A DNA stretch of 64,000 nt. Source: Magnetococcus marinus MC-1 (lineage in GTDB: Bacteria; Pseudomonadota; Magnetococcia; Magnetococcales; Magnetococcaceae). Below the pieces are notes generated by a model, which was not told the origin of the DNA, did not search any database, and saw only the letters and a program-made list of their open reading frames with translations. Made by a program: the position numbers and the translations under genes. Shown here piece by piece: positions 29,682 through 38,621 of this stretch (positions are counted from its first letter, which is position 1; each line of letters starts with the position of its first letter). The stretch is from positions 1 through 64,000 of the forward strand of contig NC_008576.1 of NCBI RefSeq assembly GCF_000014865.1, read 5' to 3'.

Positions 29682-29714
29682 GCTGGGTGGGTGAGCTCTG
29701 CTTGCCCACCCAGC
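29682..29714 (+). terminator. Hairpin after hemN, possible terminator
   Basis: GCTGGGTGGG and CCCACCCAGC make a ten-base perfect stem about 105 bases beyond hemN. A T-rich stretch (CCTTTTTTC) begins about 20 bases later, so it is not a textbook terminator, but it may end or attenuate the hemEN transcript before hemG. Confidence 0.45.
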
Positions 29715-29838
29715 GGGTGCAGGGTGGCGCTTAACCTTTTTTCAATCGTAAAAACAATGAAATAAGGTATGATCCTCGGAAAAATTTATCCTTTGAAAAA
29801 GAGATCCCCCACCCAGCCCCGTTCAGGATTATAACAGC

Positions 29839-31230
29839 ATGACAAAAAATCCCATTCTTATCATCGGCGGCGGTATCTCCGGTCTCTCCACAGCCTGGTT
29901 TCTGCATAAAAAGGGAGAAAAAGTCATATTGCTGGAGTCCCGTGACCGCGTGGGCGGTAATATACGCACCAGCCGTAACCCGGAAGGCTACCTGATCGAA
30001 CACGGACCCAACTCCACCCTGCAAAAACCCGGCGACGAAGAAGATGCCTTGGGCCGTATCATCACAGATATGGCGTTGGAATCCGAACTTCAAGAAGCCA
30101 ACCCCCTAGCCGCCCGCCGCTTTGTTATGAAAGGGGGTCAACTGCATGTGCTGCCAACCTCCCCACCAGGATTTATAAAAACACCCCTGTTTTCCCTCTC
30201 TGCCAAACTACGCTTATGCCTGGAGCCCTTTATCGGTAAGAGCGAACAAGAAGAGAGTATTGCCCAATTTGTCATCCGACGTTTGGGTCAAGAGTTCCTC
30301 GATTACGCCATTGAACCCTTTGTCTCTGGCGTCTACGCAGGCGACCCTAAACAGCTCTCTGTACGGGCCGCTGTGGCTAAAATCTATGCGCTCGAAGCCA
30401 AATATGGCTCCCTGATTAAAGGGGCCATCGCCCTGGGAAAAATCCGTAAAGCCGCCGGCATGCCCCGTGGACGCATGATCTCTTTTGAGACAGGTATGGA
30501 AACTCTGCCCGCCACCATCGCGAACAGGTTGCCCCACCAGAGCATCCACACCAACGCCCAAGTAACCGCCCTCTGCCAACATGGCGCTGCGTGGCAGGTT
30601 AGCTGGCAACAAGGGGGGCAACACGGGGGTGAACCCCACAGCATCATCGCCTCCCAAGTGGTGCTGGCCACTCCCGCTTCAGTCTCCGCCCAACTGCTGC
30701 GCCCCCTAAGCCCTCAAGCCGCAGACCTGCTGGAGAGCATCCGCTACGCCCCTGTGGATTCGGTGGCCCTGGGCTATGCCAAACAAGATATAAACCATTC
30801 TCTCGATGGATTTGGTTTTTTAATACCACGAAAAGAGCAGGTTACAACCCTTGGTGGACTCTTTTCCACCACCCTGTTCCCAGGTCGAGCTCCCCAAGAT
30901 AAAGCGCTGCTCACCTGCTTTATCGGGGGTATGACCAACCCCTCCATCACCCAATGGTCAGAGGAGAAGGTGGTGACTCAGGTGGATCAGGATATGATGG
31001 CCGCCCTAGGCATCCAACACGGGGCCGAATATGTCCACCTAACCCGCTATACTCATGCCATCGCCCAATATGAACAGGGCCATTTGCAACGGGTAGGGGA
31101 TATTGATAGGGCATTGGCAGGCTACAAAGGGCTGCATTTGCGTGCTAACTGGCGGGATGGGGTGAGCGTATCCGACTGTGTATTAAACGGCGAGAAGAGC
31201 GCACAGAAGATCCTAGCGGGGGTTTCCTGA
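29839..31230 (+). CDS. hemG: Protoporphyrinogen oxidase (HemG/HemY type)
   Basis: FAD-dependent, oxygen-using oxidation of protoporphyrinogen IX to protoporphyrin IX, the step after HemN. The 463 residues start with the Rossmann motif ILIIGGGISGLSTAW at 5-19, then LLESRDRVGGNIRT and EHGPNSTL. A central substrate region follows (FVSGVYAGDPKQLSV, around 155-169), and LRANWRDGVSVSDCV closes the FAD site. The + strand is C-rich here, unlike the G-rich hemE and hemN just before, hinting at a different recent history. Its stop overlaps the dnaQ ATG by one base. Confidence 0.93.
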   Translation: MTKNPILIIGGGISGLSTAWFLHKKGEKVILLESRDRVGGNIRTSRNPEGYLIEHGPNSTLQKPGDEEDALGRIITDMALESELQEANPLAARRFVMKGGQLHVLPTSPPGFIKTPLFSLSAKLRLCLEPFIGKSEQEESIAQFVIRRLGQEFLDYAIEPFVSGVYAGDPKQLSVRAAVAKIYALEAKYGSLIKGAIALGKIRKAAGMPRGRMISFETGMETLPATIANRLPHQSIHTNAQVTALCQHGAAWQVSWQQGGQHGGEPHSIIASQVVLATPASVSAQLLRPLSPQAADLLESIRYAPVDSVALGYAKQDINHSLDGFGFLIPRKEQVTTLGGLFSTTLFPGRAPQDKALLTCFIGGMTNPSITQWSEEKVVTQVDQDMMAALGIQHGAEYVHLTRYTHAIAQYEQGHLQRVGDIDRALAGYKGLHLRANWRDGVSVSDCVLNGEKSAQKILAGVS

Positions 31231-31943
31231 TGGAGAGATTGATCGTTCTGGATACAGAAACCACCGGCTTTGATCCCAAAGAGGGCCACCGCATTATTGA
31301 AATCGGTTGTGTTGAACTGGTCAATATGCGCAAAGGGGATGAACGGCAATGGTATGTCAATCCCGAGCGGGAGATACCCGCTGACGCCACCAAAGTACAC
31401 GGTATTACCGATGCCGATGTGGCCAACAGCCCAAAATTTAAGGAAATATACCACGAATTTTTGGCCTTTATCGGCGAGGATAGCTTGGTTATCCACAACG
31501 CCGAATTTGATATGCGCTTTTTAAATGCCGAACTTACCCGTCTGAATAAACGCTTGGTCATGCCCATGGAACGGGCCATTGATACCATTCCCTTAGCCCG
31601 GCGTAAATTTCCCGGCTCCACGGTCAACCTGGATGCCCTGTGTAAACGGTTGGGGGTTGATAACTCGGGACGGACCTTCCACGGCGCACTGCTGGATGCC
31701 CACCTATTGGCAGAAGTCTATGTGGAGCTGATGGGGGGCAACCAGTTTAGTTTAGAGATGGCCGCCGATGAGAGCGGCCGAATTGCGCAGCCGTCGGATA
31801 GCCCAAAAGATGGCGCACCCGGTCCAGGGCTGATGATGGCTCCCCGCGACTGGCAGGTGAGTGAAGAGAGCACGCAGGCCCATGAGGCCTTTTTGCAGTT
31901 GTTGGACAGAGAGTCCGGCGGTGCAGTGTGGAACAAAAACTAG
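31230..31943 (+). CDS. dnaQ: DNA polymerase III epsilon proofreading subunit
   Basis: The 3'-5' exonuclease of the replicative polymerase. The 237 residues carry Exo I LDTETTGFDP near residue 7, Exo II HNAEFDMRFLN near 90, and Exo III HGALLDAHLLAEVY near 150, with the catalytic acids Asp and Glu present. The C-terminal 60 residues are a flexible linker and polymerase-binding tail. It is translationally coupled to hemG. dnaQ beside coaE/aroE and hemE is typical of alphaproteobacterial origin regions. Confidence 0.95.
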   Translation: MERLIVLDTETTGFDPKEGHRIIEIGCVELVNMRKGDERQWYVNPEREIPADATKVHGITDADVANSPKFKEIYHEFLAFIGEDSLVIHNAEFDMRFLNAELTRLNKRLVMPMERAIDTIPLARRKFPGSTVNLDALCKRLGVDNSGRTFHGALLDAHLLAEVYVELMGGNQFSLEMAADESGRIAQPSDSPKDGAPGPGLMMAPRDWQVSEESTQAHEAFLQLLDRESGGAVWNKN

Positions 31944-32013
31944 GGGGTATTGTCCATCCATCCCTGGGCGTGCCTGAACGCTGTAGATTCTGTTAAGTGG
32001 AGTCAAACCAAGC

Positions 32014-32565
32014 ATGTTACTGCGGCTGTGTGTGGTGGCGGTTTTGATGATCCCCAGTCCATCCTACGGAGGTTCGCTGTTAGAGCCCTGTCTGCCCTGC
32101 CACAAAAAGAGCGGTGAACCGGTTAAAACCGATGTTACGCCGCTGATTGGCAGCCAAAATACATTTTATTTAACAGAGGTTTTAAAAGATTATGCCACAG
32201 GCAAACGCCCCACCGAGGTGGCCGCCCATAGGCAGATACCCCCGCACCAACAGGCGGCCTATGCTGCCCACTTTGCCCAGCAACGTTGGGTAAGTCCCTG
32301 GCAACCGGTGGAGCAAAAGCGGGCAGAGCGGGGCAAAAGCTTGGTTAAGGGCTGTGAGCGCTGTCACCGCGAGGGGGGTAGGGTGCAATTTGATGAAAAT
32401 CCCCGCTTGGCCGGTCAGCGCATGGCCTATCTGCGTCTGCGCCTACACCAGTTTAGAACAGCGGGTAAAATACCGCCACAGCCAGAAAAAATGCGCAATT
32501 TTATCGGCGAATTAAACGATGAGCAGATCGAGGATGTGGTCCATTTTTATGCCAACAATCGTTAA
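32014..32565 (+). CDS. Dihaem cytochrome c, c4-like
   Basis: A 183-residue periplasmic electron carrier with an N-terminal signal peptide (MLLRLCVVAVLMIPSPSYG) and two haem-binding CxxCH sites, CLPCH near residue 26 and CERCH near 113, placed as in two-domain c4-type or flavocytochrome-c-type cytochromes. Met ligands are likely in PEKMRNF; the first domain's distal ligand is unclear. No oxidoreductase partner is adjacent. It may serve respiration or sulfur oxidation, but the sequence alone does not say. Confidence 0.88.
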   Translation: MLLRLCVVAVLMIPSPSYGGSLLEPCLPCHKKSGEPVKTDVTPLIGSQNTFYLTEVLKDYATGKRPTEVAAHRQIPPHQQAAYAAHFAQQRWVSPWQPVEQKRAERGKSLVKGCERCHREGGRVQFDENPRLAGQRMAYLRLRLHQFRTAGKIPPQPEKMRNFIGELNDEQIEDVVHFYANNR

Positions 32566-32680
32566 AAGCTTCATCGTGTAAGTGAGGTCGAGCCAGCTTA
32601 ACCGTGTGGGGTGGGTGCTGCGGGGGGTTTGGTATTCCATGGGTGCATGGCCCGGCATGATAAAATAGGGGGGGTAAACC

Positions 32681-33313
32681 ATGTTTTTGCGGTGGTGCTG
32701 TCATCGCCATGACAAAATGTTGGGTATCACCTTGATTGAGATGCTGCTAGGTCTGCTCATTATCGGCGGGTTGTTGGGTATCGTCATGGTGGGGATTGAG
32801 CTGCAACACAATGCGCAGAACAAAAAGATCGCCCGCGTTTTTATAGGCGGCTGGGTACAAGCCTATGATCTTTACCATGAACGCACGGGCCGCGTACCAG
32901 GAGACCCCTCCAATACGGGACGTACCCATGTTCCGCTAGAGGCCGCCTTTGAAACGCAATTTTCTGGCATCGTTATGCAGCTTCCCCAGGGCGATGGTGA
33001 GGGAGGCATCAACAGCTACCGCTACAACGACGAGCAGGGCTATATACACCATTTACGCCTCGCTTTTGAGTCCATTAGCACCGCCTCTGAGGCGATTGGG
33101 GTAGGGCTGGTGGGGAATGTGATGCGCCTGGAGGGGGTCTCGCCCACGTTGTTTGCCACCCTGGAAGCGTTGTTGGATGAATCGCTTTCCCGTACACAAG
33201 GGACACTGCGCTGTCGCTCCATCTTGGAGATGGATCAACAGGACCCCATGCGACAGCGTAATAAGAGCCAAGCCAACCACAGCTTTGTCTGCTGGTATAA
33301 AATGCGTTATTAA
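32681..33313 (+). CDS. Type IV pilin-like protein
   Basis: A 210-residue protein with a class III (prepilin) signal: after a short basic leader, MLG|ITLIEMLLGLLIIGGLLG, with Gly before the cleavage point, Glu at +5 and a hydrophobic helix. Ile at +1 replaces the usual Phe. The following HERTGRVPGDPSN region resembles pilin-like proteins with a PGD motif. It could be processed by the prepilin peptidase at 22710-23507. It stands alone, so it may be a minor pilin or an unrelated pseudopilin. The upstream ATG has a strong G-rich ribosome-binding site; ATG 32717 is the alternative. Confidence 0.8.
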   Translation: MFLRWCCHRHDKMLGITLIEMLLGLLIIGGLLGIVMVGIELQHNAQNKKIARVFIGGWVQAYDLYHERTGRVPGDPSNTGRTHVPLEAAFETQFSGIVMQLPQGDGEGGINSYRYNDEQGYIHHLRLAFESISTASEAIGVGLVGNVMRLEGVSPTLFATLEALLDESLSRTQGTLRCRSILEMDQQDPMRQRNKSQANHSFVCWYKMRY

Positions 33314-33384
33314 ACCTTGCTCCAGCCTACCTTTTACCCTCTGCATCAAAGCCGTGACCGGTGGGCTAAGTAAACCTTTTCTTT

Positions 33385-33404
33385 GTTTAGTAAGTTGACT
33401 AAAC
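33385..33404. promoter_or_regulatory. Inverted repeat before bioF, possible operator
   Basis: GTTTAGT and ACTAAAC form a perfect seven-base inverted repeat with a six-base spacer, ending eight bases before the bioF ATG. This is a plausible repressor site for the biotin cluster. It does not closely match the classical BirA or BioR operators as I know them. Confidence 0.4.
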
Positions 33405-33412
33405 TGGCGGCT

Positions 33413-34600
33413 ATGGAGCAACCACACTTAGCATACCGTGCCTTTTGTCAAAGCAGAGAGGCGGCGGGTCAATGGCGTCAGCTGCACGCGGTGCAGCCGC
33501 TGCCCCGTGGCCGGGTGTTGCGGGATGGGGTGGAGCTGATCAACTTTTCATCCAACAACTACATGGGTTTGGCAGATCACCCCCTGTTGAAGCAGCGGGC
33601 CATGGCGTGGACCGAGCAGTGGGGGACAGGGGCCCAGGCTTCGCGGCTGGTGTGTGGCGATCTGGAGCCCTTTGCACGCATTGAAGCCCGCTTGGTGGCA
33701 GGTAAGGGGTGTGAGGCTGCATTGGTGCTCAATGCGGGCTATCAGGCCAACAGTTCGGTGATTCCGGCGCTGTTGGATAAACGGGTGTTGGGGGGGGAGC
33801 CACTGGTTTTTTCCGACCGGTTAAACCATGCCTCCATGCATCACGGTGTCCAATTGGCGGGGGTGCGGCAGCTACGCTATCGGCATGGCGATCTGGACCA
33901 TCTGGAGAGGTTGTTAAAGAGGCACGCAGGGGAAAAGGTCGCTAAATTTATCCTCTCCGAAACGGTGTTCAGTATGGATGGAGACCGGATTGATGTGGGG
34001 GGGTTGATCGCGCTCAAACAGCGTTATGGGGCCTTTTTATATCTGGATGAAGCCCATGCCACCGGGGTATTGGGACCCGATGGCTTTGGTTTGGCGGCGG
34101 CCTATCCGGGGCAGGTGGATTTGGTGATGGGGACCTTTAGCAAGGGGTTGGGGGGATTTGGCGCGTATGTGACCTGTAGCCACGCGCTGCGGGCCTACCT
34201 GATCAATCGGGCAGGGGGGTTTATCTACAGCACGGCTCTCCCCCCTGGGGTGTTGGGGGCGATGGATGCCGCGTTGGAGTTGCTGCCCCAGATGGGCGAG
34301 GTACGGGCGCGGGTGTTGGCGGGTGCCCAGCGGGTACGAGCTGCTTTGCGCGCAGCGGGTTTGGATACAGGTAACAGTTCGACGCCGATTATTCCGGTGA
34401 TGGTGGGGGATGAGCAGCGTACTTTGGCGTTGAGTGAGGGGTTGCGGGCAGAGGGTCTGTTGGGGATCGCCATCCGTCCACCGACCGTGCCGGAGGGAAC
34501 CAGTCGCTTAAGGCTCTCTTTGAGTGCCGCCCACAGCGATGAGGATTGGAGCCTGCTGGCCGCTGCGGTGCCCCGCTGTTTGCGAGAGATCAATGGTTGA
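33413..34600 (+). CDS. bioF: 8-Amino-7-oxononanoate synthase
   Basis: PLP enzyme joining pimeloyl-ACP and alanine in biotin synthesis. The 395 residues contain INFSSNNYMGLADHP near 43, a LSETVFSMDGDRIDV stretch near 182, LYLDEAHATGVLGPDG near 205, and the PLP-lysine motif GTFSKGLGGFG near 242. ATG 33413 (MEQPHLAYRAF) fits the family N-terminus; a longer in-frame start at 33383 would run through the inverted repeat. It opens the bioF-bioH-bioC-bioB-lipoprotein-bioD-bioA cluster. Confidence 0.95.
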   Translation: MEQPHLAYRAFCQSREAAGQWRQLHAVQPLPRGRVLRDGVELINFSSNNYMGLADHPLLKQRAMAWTEQWGTGAQASRLVCGDLEPFARIEARLVAGKGCEAALVLNAGYQANSSVIPALLDKRVLGGEPLVFSDRLNHASMHHGVQLAGVRQLRYRHGDLDHLERLLKRHAGEKVAKFILSETVFSMDGDRIDVGGLIALKQRYGAFLYLDEAHATGVLGPDGFGLAAAYPGQVDLVMGTFSKGLGGFGAYVTCSHALRAYLINRAGGFIYSTALPPGVLGAMDAALELLPQMGEVRARVLAGAQRVRAALRAAGLDTGNSSTPIIPVMVGDEQRTLALSEGLRAEGLLGIAIRPPTVPEGTSRLRLSLSAAHSDEDWSLLAAAVPRCLREING

Positions 34601-34672
34601 GACTGGGGTTTGGGCGGGGTCAAAGGGTGGTCGAGGATTGGCAAGGGCAAGGCTCTTTGGCATGGGTGTGCG

Positions 34673-35371
34673 ATGAGAACCGTGTTGATGGTCCATGGTT
34701 GGGGCTTGGCTCCTGGCCTGTGGCGGCCCATGCTGGGGCATATGGGGCCCGTGGAGCTGTTACGGGCCGATTTGGGTTTTTTTCATCCCCATGGACAGGT
34801 GACGGTGCCCCTGCCGGAGGGGGATTGGCTGGGGGTTGGGCACTCCATGGGGGGGTTGTGGTTGCTGCAAGCGCTGCTGGGGGAGGCCGAAACCCCGCAG
34901 ATGGCGGCACTCGCCCGCTGTAAGGAGCGTTGCCGGGGCTTGGTTTTTATCAACGGTTTTAGCCGTTTTCACCAGGGTGCTGATTTTCCCCATGGGGTGG
35001 GTGCGCGGGTGATTGGGCGCATGCGCAAGCAGTTGACGGTGGATGCCATGCAGGTGCTGCGGGATTTTGGCAGCCGGAGTGGTTTGCCGGTCATGGGTCT
35101 GCCCCCTGGGGTCAAGCCCCATGTGGCCCGTTTGGATGAGGGGTTGGCGGCGATTAGCCGTTGGGATGGGCGGGCGATATTACAGGGGTGGTCGCACCCC
35201 TTTTTGGCCATTGCCAGCCGTGAAGATGCCATTGTGAGCGCCGCCATGAGTGAGCAGATGTTTGGTGGATCGGCATTACAGTGGATCGAGGGGGGTAGTC
35301 ACCTCTTACCGTTGACCCATGGTCAGCAGATGGCCGCAGCGTTACAACAGAGTTTGGAGTCGTGGTTATGA
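34673..35371 (+). CDS. bioH: BioH-like pimeloyl-ACP methyl ester esterase
   Basis: An alpha/beta hydrolase of 232 residues starting MRTVLMVHGWGLAPGLW. The nucleophile elbow is GHSMGG (Ser near residue 59), the acid is likely the Asp in ASREDAIV and the base the His in GGSHLLPL, completing a Ser-Asp-His triad. Between bioF and bioC, a BioH role (removing the methyl group that BioC adds to the pimeloyl precursor) is the obvious one; non-orthologous esterases such as BioG or BioV can fill the same slot. Its stop overlaps the bioC ATG by four bases (ATGA). Confidence 0.85.
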   Translation: MRTVLMVHGWGLAPGLWRPMLGHMGPVELLRADLGFFHPHGQVTVPLPEGDWLGVGHSMGGLWLLQALLGEAETPQMAALARCKERCRGLVFINGFSRFHQGADFPHGVGARVIGRMRKQLTVDAMQVLRDFGSRSGLPVMGLPPGVKPHVARLDEGLAAISRWDGRAILQGWSHPFLAIASREDAIVSAAMSEQMFGGSALQWIEGGSHLLPLTHGQQMAAALQQSLESWL

Positions 35372-36180
35372 ACCTGCCCAACCGAGGGGAAGGCAACCGC
35401 AATGGACGTGTGGGGAAAAATTTTGGTCGGGCGCTGAACTACCACCGTAAGGCGCTGGTACAGCAGCATGTGGCCGATGAGTTGGCGGAGCGGTTGGTGG
35501 ATTTTCCACTGCCGGAGCGGCCACGGGTGTTGGAAATTGGTTGCGGGACCGGTTTTTTAAGCCGCCATTTGATGCGCCAGTGGCCGGGGGGGTCGTTTCT
35601 GTTTACCGATATTTCAGCGCCCATGTTGGTGCGCTGCCAATCCCATCTCTCGGATCTACCGGGTCAGCGCCAGTTTATGGTGATGGATGGGGAGCACTGC
35701 GCGGTGCGTGGTCCCTTTGACCTAGTGGTATCGAGCATGGCGATGCAGTGGTTTGGTGATCTGCCAGGGGCATTACAGGGGTTAAGTTCGCTGTTAAAGA
35801 CCAATGGTATGTTGGCCTTTGCCACCCTGGGGGATGAGACCTTTCGGGAGTGGCGGGGGGTGTGTGCCCAATATGGCTCCCCCTTTGGGCGCCCGGATTA
35901 TCCCGATGTGGCTCAGTTGCAGGAGATGTGGCCCAGCGGTGGTGAGGGGGATGTGGAGGAGGATCATATTCCGGTGGCCCACAGTTCGGGACACGGTTTT
36001 TTACGCGCCTTGCGCGAGGTTGGGGCGCATCAACCCTCTGGGCAGCATCGTCCGGTATCGGCAGCGCTGATGCGGCGCATGTTGCAGGCAACCCGGGGTG
36101 GACAACACGGTTTTACGGTGACTTATCATGTACTCTACGGATTCTATACACGCAGTTTCGACGACCGCCCCATCCATTGA
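35368..36180 (+). CDS. bioC: Malonyl-ACP O-methyltransferase
   Basis: SAM-dependent methyltransferase that masks malonyl-ACP so fatty-acid synthesis can build the pimeloyl chain. The 270 residues show GKNFGRALNYHRKALVQQHVA near the start (BioC-like helix), the SAM motif VLEIGCGTGFLS at 54-65, and the DLVVSSMAMQWFGDLPGAL stretch characteristic of BioC. The ATG overlaps the bioH stop, and its end overlaps the bioB start by 53 bases, an unusually long overlap. Confidence 0.94.
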   Translation: MNLPNRGEGNRNGRVGKNFGRALNYHRKALVQQHVADELAERLVDFPLPERPRVLEIGCGTGFLSRHLMRQWPGGSFLFTDISAPMLVRCQSHLSDLPGQRQFMVMDGEHCAVRGPFDLVVSSMAMQWFGDLPGALQGLSSLLKTNGMLAFATLGDETFREWRGVCAQYGSPFGRPDYPDVAQLQEMWPSGGEGDVEEDHIPVAHSSGHGFLRALREVGAHQPSGQHRPVSAALMRRMLQATRGGQHGFTVTYHVLYGFYTRSFDDRPIH

Positions 36181-37198
36181 AACGGGTCGCCGGGGTGAAC
36201 CGGGTTTGAGCGGTCATGCATGGCTGGATAGTATGGCCGAGGCCGCCTTGGCTGGTCAGCTACCCGACGCCCAGAGTGGGTTGCGGCTGTTGACCGATCC
36301 GGGTATCGAGCTGCTACCCTTATTGCAAGCGGCCTTTCGGGTGCGGTTTCACCATTTTGGGCGGGGTGTACGCATCCATATTCTCAACAATGTGCAGAAT
36401 GGCTACTGCTCTGAGGATTGTAACTACTGCGCCCAGGCTAAAAATAGTAAGGCACCCATTGAGAAATACAGCATCAAAAGTGATGAGGAGATCCTGGAAG
36501 GGGCACGCAAAGCCTATGAATCCGGGGCCTATCGTTACTGCATGGTGTCGTCGGGGCGTTCGCCCCATGCGGAGCGCATCGACCATATGTCCAAGCTGAT
36601 TCGGGAGATTAAATCCCGCTGGCCGGTGGAGGTCTGTTTGTCGGCCGGCTTTTTGGATGCCAACAAAGCCCGTGAGCTGAAAGAGGCTGGGTTGGACCGC
36701 TACAACCATAATCTCAATACCGCCGATGGTTATTATGGCTCTATTTGTACCACCCATAGCTATGGGGACCGTCTGAACACCTTGCAGGAGGCCCGCCGCG
36801 CAGGGCTGGAGGTGTGCAGTGGCATCATTATCGGCATGGGGGAAAAGCCCGAAGAGATTGTGGAGGTTGCCACCACCCTGCGGAGCTTGCAGGCCCGCTC
36901 GATCCCCGTTAATTTTTATGTGCATGTCGAGGGGGCTCAACTGGGGGCGGTGGACCAGTTGACGCCGGCGTATGCTTTGCGGGCCTTGGCGCTGTTCCGC
37001 TTTTTTAATCCCGATGCCGAGGTACGGGCAGCAGGGGGGCGAGAGAGCAATCTACGGGGTATGGAGTCCATGGCCCTCTACCCGGCGAACTCCCTGTTTG
37101 CAGAAGGCTATCTGAATACCACTGGTCATATGGCGGAGAAGACCGTTAAAATGGTGGAAGATGCTGGTTTTTTTGTGGAGAAAATAGAGGAGGAGTAG
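36128..37198 (+). CDS. bioB: Biotin synthase
   Basis: Radical-SAM enzyme that inserts sulfur into dethiobiotin. The 356-residue product has CSEDCNYC (CxxxCxxC, Cys94, Cys98, Cys101) for the catalytic cluster, YCMVSSGR near 138, a HNLNTADGYYGSICTTHSY segment near 195 and NFYVHVEGAQLG near 260. The start lies inside bioC in another frame; the first 30 residues are poorly conserved and could be shortened by a downstream start. Confidence 0.97.
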   Translation: MYSTDSIHAVSTTAPSIETGRRGEPGLSGHAWLDSMAEAALAGQLPDAQSGLRLLTDPGIELLPLLQAAFRVRFHHFGRGVRIHILNNVQNGYCSEDCNYCAQAKNSKAPIEKYSIKSDEEILEGARKAYESGAYRYCMVSSGRSPHAERIDHMSKLIREIKSRWPVEVCLSAGFLDANKARELKEAGLDRYNHNLNTADGYYGSICTTHSYGDRLNTLQEARRAGLEVCSGIIIGMGEKPEEIVEVATTLRSLQARSIPVNFYVHVEGAQLGAVDQLTPAYALRALALFRFFNPDAEVRAAGGRESNLRGMESMALYPANSLFAEGYLNTTGHMAEKTVKMVEDAGFFVEKIEEE

Positions 37199-37225
37199 CC
37201 CCTCTTCGACCAAGGAGCTTGAAGT

Positions 37226-37870
37226 ATGTTGTCCCCCCGCGACCGATTTTGGAGCGCTGCGCTAAGCCTACTGCTGTTGGCTGGATGCTCCGATTCCAGC
37301 CCCCCAAAAAACGATTGGGAGCCCTTTGTGGAGTCCTATCTGGAGGAGAAGCAGCGGCAGGCGGAGTTGCCCGCGGACTACTATTTGACCCCAGAGCGCT
37401 GGAATCCCCTCTTGGACTATCTGGGTTGGAGTCAGGTAAAGGCGGATACCTCTAAAGAGCATGAGCTGGTGATCCGTGAAGGGGGGATAGACATGGGGCC
37501 AGAGGAAGAGCTCAATGCGGGGCATCTGGAAGGGGGTGGCCTGCTGGAGGATTTGAAGCGTAAAATCCATGCGGGCCGTGAAGCGCTGGGCATTGTCGAT
37601 GAGACGATGGGGGATAACCCCGAGCTGTTGGATGCCCTACGCGATGGTGGCGTGCGAGAAGCCCTTAAAGGGGTTGATCATGGCTACCTGGAGCAGAAAA
37701 AACAAGAGCTCATGGGTTTGGCAGAATCCGCAGGGGTGGATGCGGATTATCAACCTTCGGAGCTGGATCGTCAGGTGTTGAAAGGGTTTGGTAAAAAGTT
37801 GGGCCTGTCGGACAAACGCATGGAAAATTTGGAAGATCAGGCCGAAAACTATCGGGACAAGCGGCCTTGA
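37226..37870 (+). CDS. Hypothetical lipoprotein in the biotin cluster
   Basis: A 214-residue protein with a lipoprotein signal: basic start, hydrophobic ALSLLLLAGC with the lipobox cysteine near residue 21, Ser-Asp next. The mature part is acidic, hydrophilic and helix-rich (repeated Glu/Lys/Leu blocks), with no enzymatic motif. Its stop overlaps the TTG start of bioD by three bases, so it is co-translated with biotin genes. It is not a known biotin-synthesis component; no function is proposed. Confidence 0.75.
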   Translation: MLSPRDRFWSAALSLLLLAGCSDSSPPKNDWEPFVESYLEEKQRQAELPADYYLTPERWNPLLDYLGWSQVKADTSKEHELVIREGGIDMGPEEELNAGHLEGGGLLEDLKRKIHAGREALGIVDETMGDNPELLDALRDGGVREALKGVDHGYLEQKKQELMGLAESAGVDADYQPSELDRQVLKGFGKKLGLSDKRMENLEDQAENYRDKRP

Positions 37871-38487
37871 TCTTAACCCCGCCTGCCCGTGGTGTCTTTG
37901 TAACCGGTACCGATACCCACGTGGGTAAGAGTGTTGCCAGCGCTTGGTTGCTGCATCAGTGGCAAGCCAGCTATTGGAAACCCATTCAGTCGGGCTTGGA
38001 GGGAGCCACCGATAGCCAAGTGGTGACGGAGCTGGCGCAACTGGATAGCAGCCGGCTGTTTGCCGAACGGTTTCGCCTACAGGCCCCCCTCTCGCCCCAT
38101 GCATCGGCTGCGGCCCAGGGCATTGCCATCCATCTGGAGGATTTTCAACTGCCCCCGTGTGAGGCTCCACTGGTGGTGGAGGGGGCTGGTGGTGTTTTGG
38201 TGCCCATCAACCAACAGCACACCATGTTGGACCTTATGGTGTGGTTGGGGCTGCCGGTGATTGTGGTAACGCGCACCGGATTGGGTACCCTTAATCACAC
38301 CCTGCTTACCCTGCAAGCGCTAGAGGGGCGGGGCTTGCAGGTGCTGGGATTAATCGCCTGTGGCGAGGCCAATCCCTCCAACTTTGCCGCCTTGCGGCAC
38401 TTTGGCCAGCGACCTCTGTTGGCCCATATTCCTCCCCTTGAGCCCCTCACCCCAGAGCGGTTGGCGGCGGTGGGTTGGGCGGAGTAG
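37867..38487 (+). CDS. bioD: Dethiobiotin synthetase
   Basis: Closes the ureido ring of dethiobiotin with CO2 and ATP. The 206 residues begin near GVFVTGTDTHVGKSVAS, with P-loop GTDTHVGKS at about 14-22. YWKPIQSGLE near 36 and VVEGAGGVLVPI near 104 follow, all as in BioD. The start appears to be TTG at 37867, overlapping the lipoprotein stop (TTGA). It is followed after 134 bases by bioA. Confidence 0.94.
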   Translation: MILTPPARGVFVTGTDTHVGKSVASAWLLHQWQASYWKPIQSGLEGATDSQVVTELAQLDSSRLFAERFRLQAPLSPHASAAAQGIAIHLEDFQLPPCEAPLVVEGAGGVLVPINQQHTMLDLMVWLGLPVIVVTRTGLGTLNHTLLTLQALEGRGLQVLGLIACGEANPSNFAALRHFGQRPLLAHIPPLEPLTPERLAAVGWAE

Positions 38488-38621
38488 GCGCGGTCGTTTG
38501 GTGGGTGGATGTGTGGTCAAAACGCACCATCGAAGGGGGCCTCCGCCGAGTGTGTGCGCGGCTCTGGGGTGCGTTACCGTGGGCTTAATGCTCCATCACT
38601 CCTTTTTGAGCGTAGAAACCG

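Noticed and set aside
35794-36091. Open frames opposite to bioC and similar shadows opposite to G-rich genes
   Set aside because: They arise from codon bias of the true genes; they lack family motifs and ribosome-binding sites.
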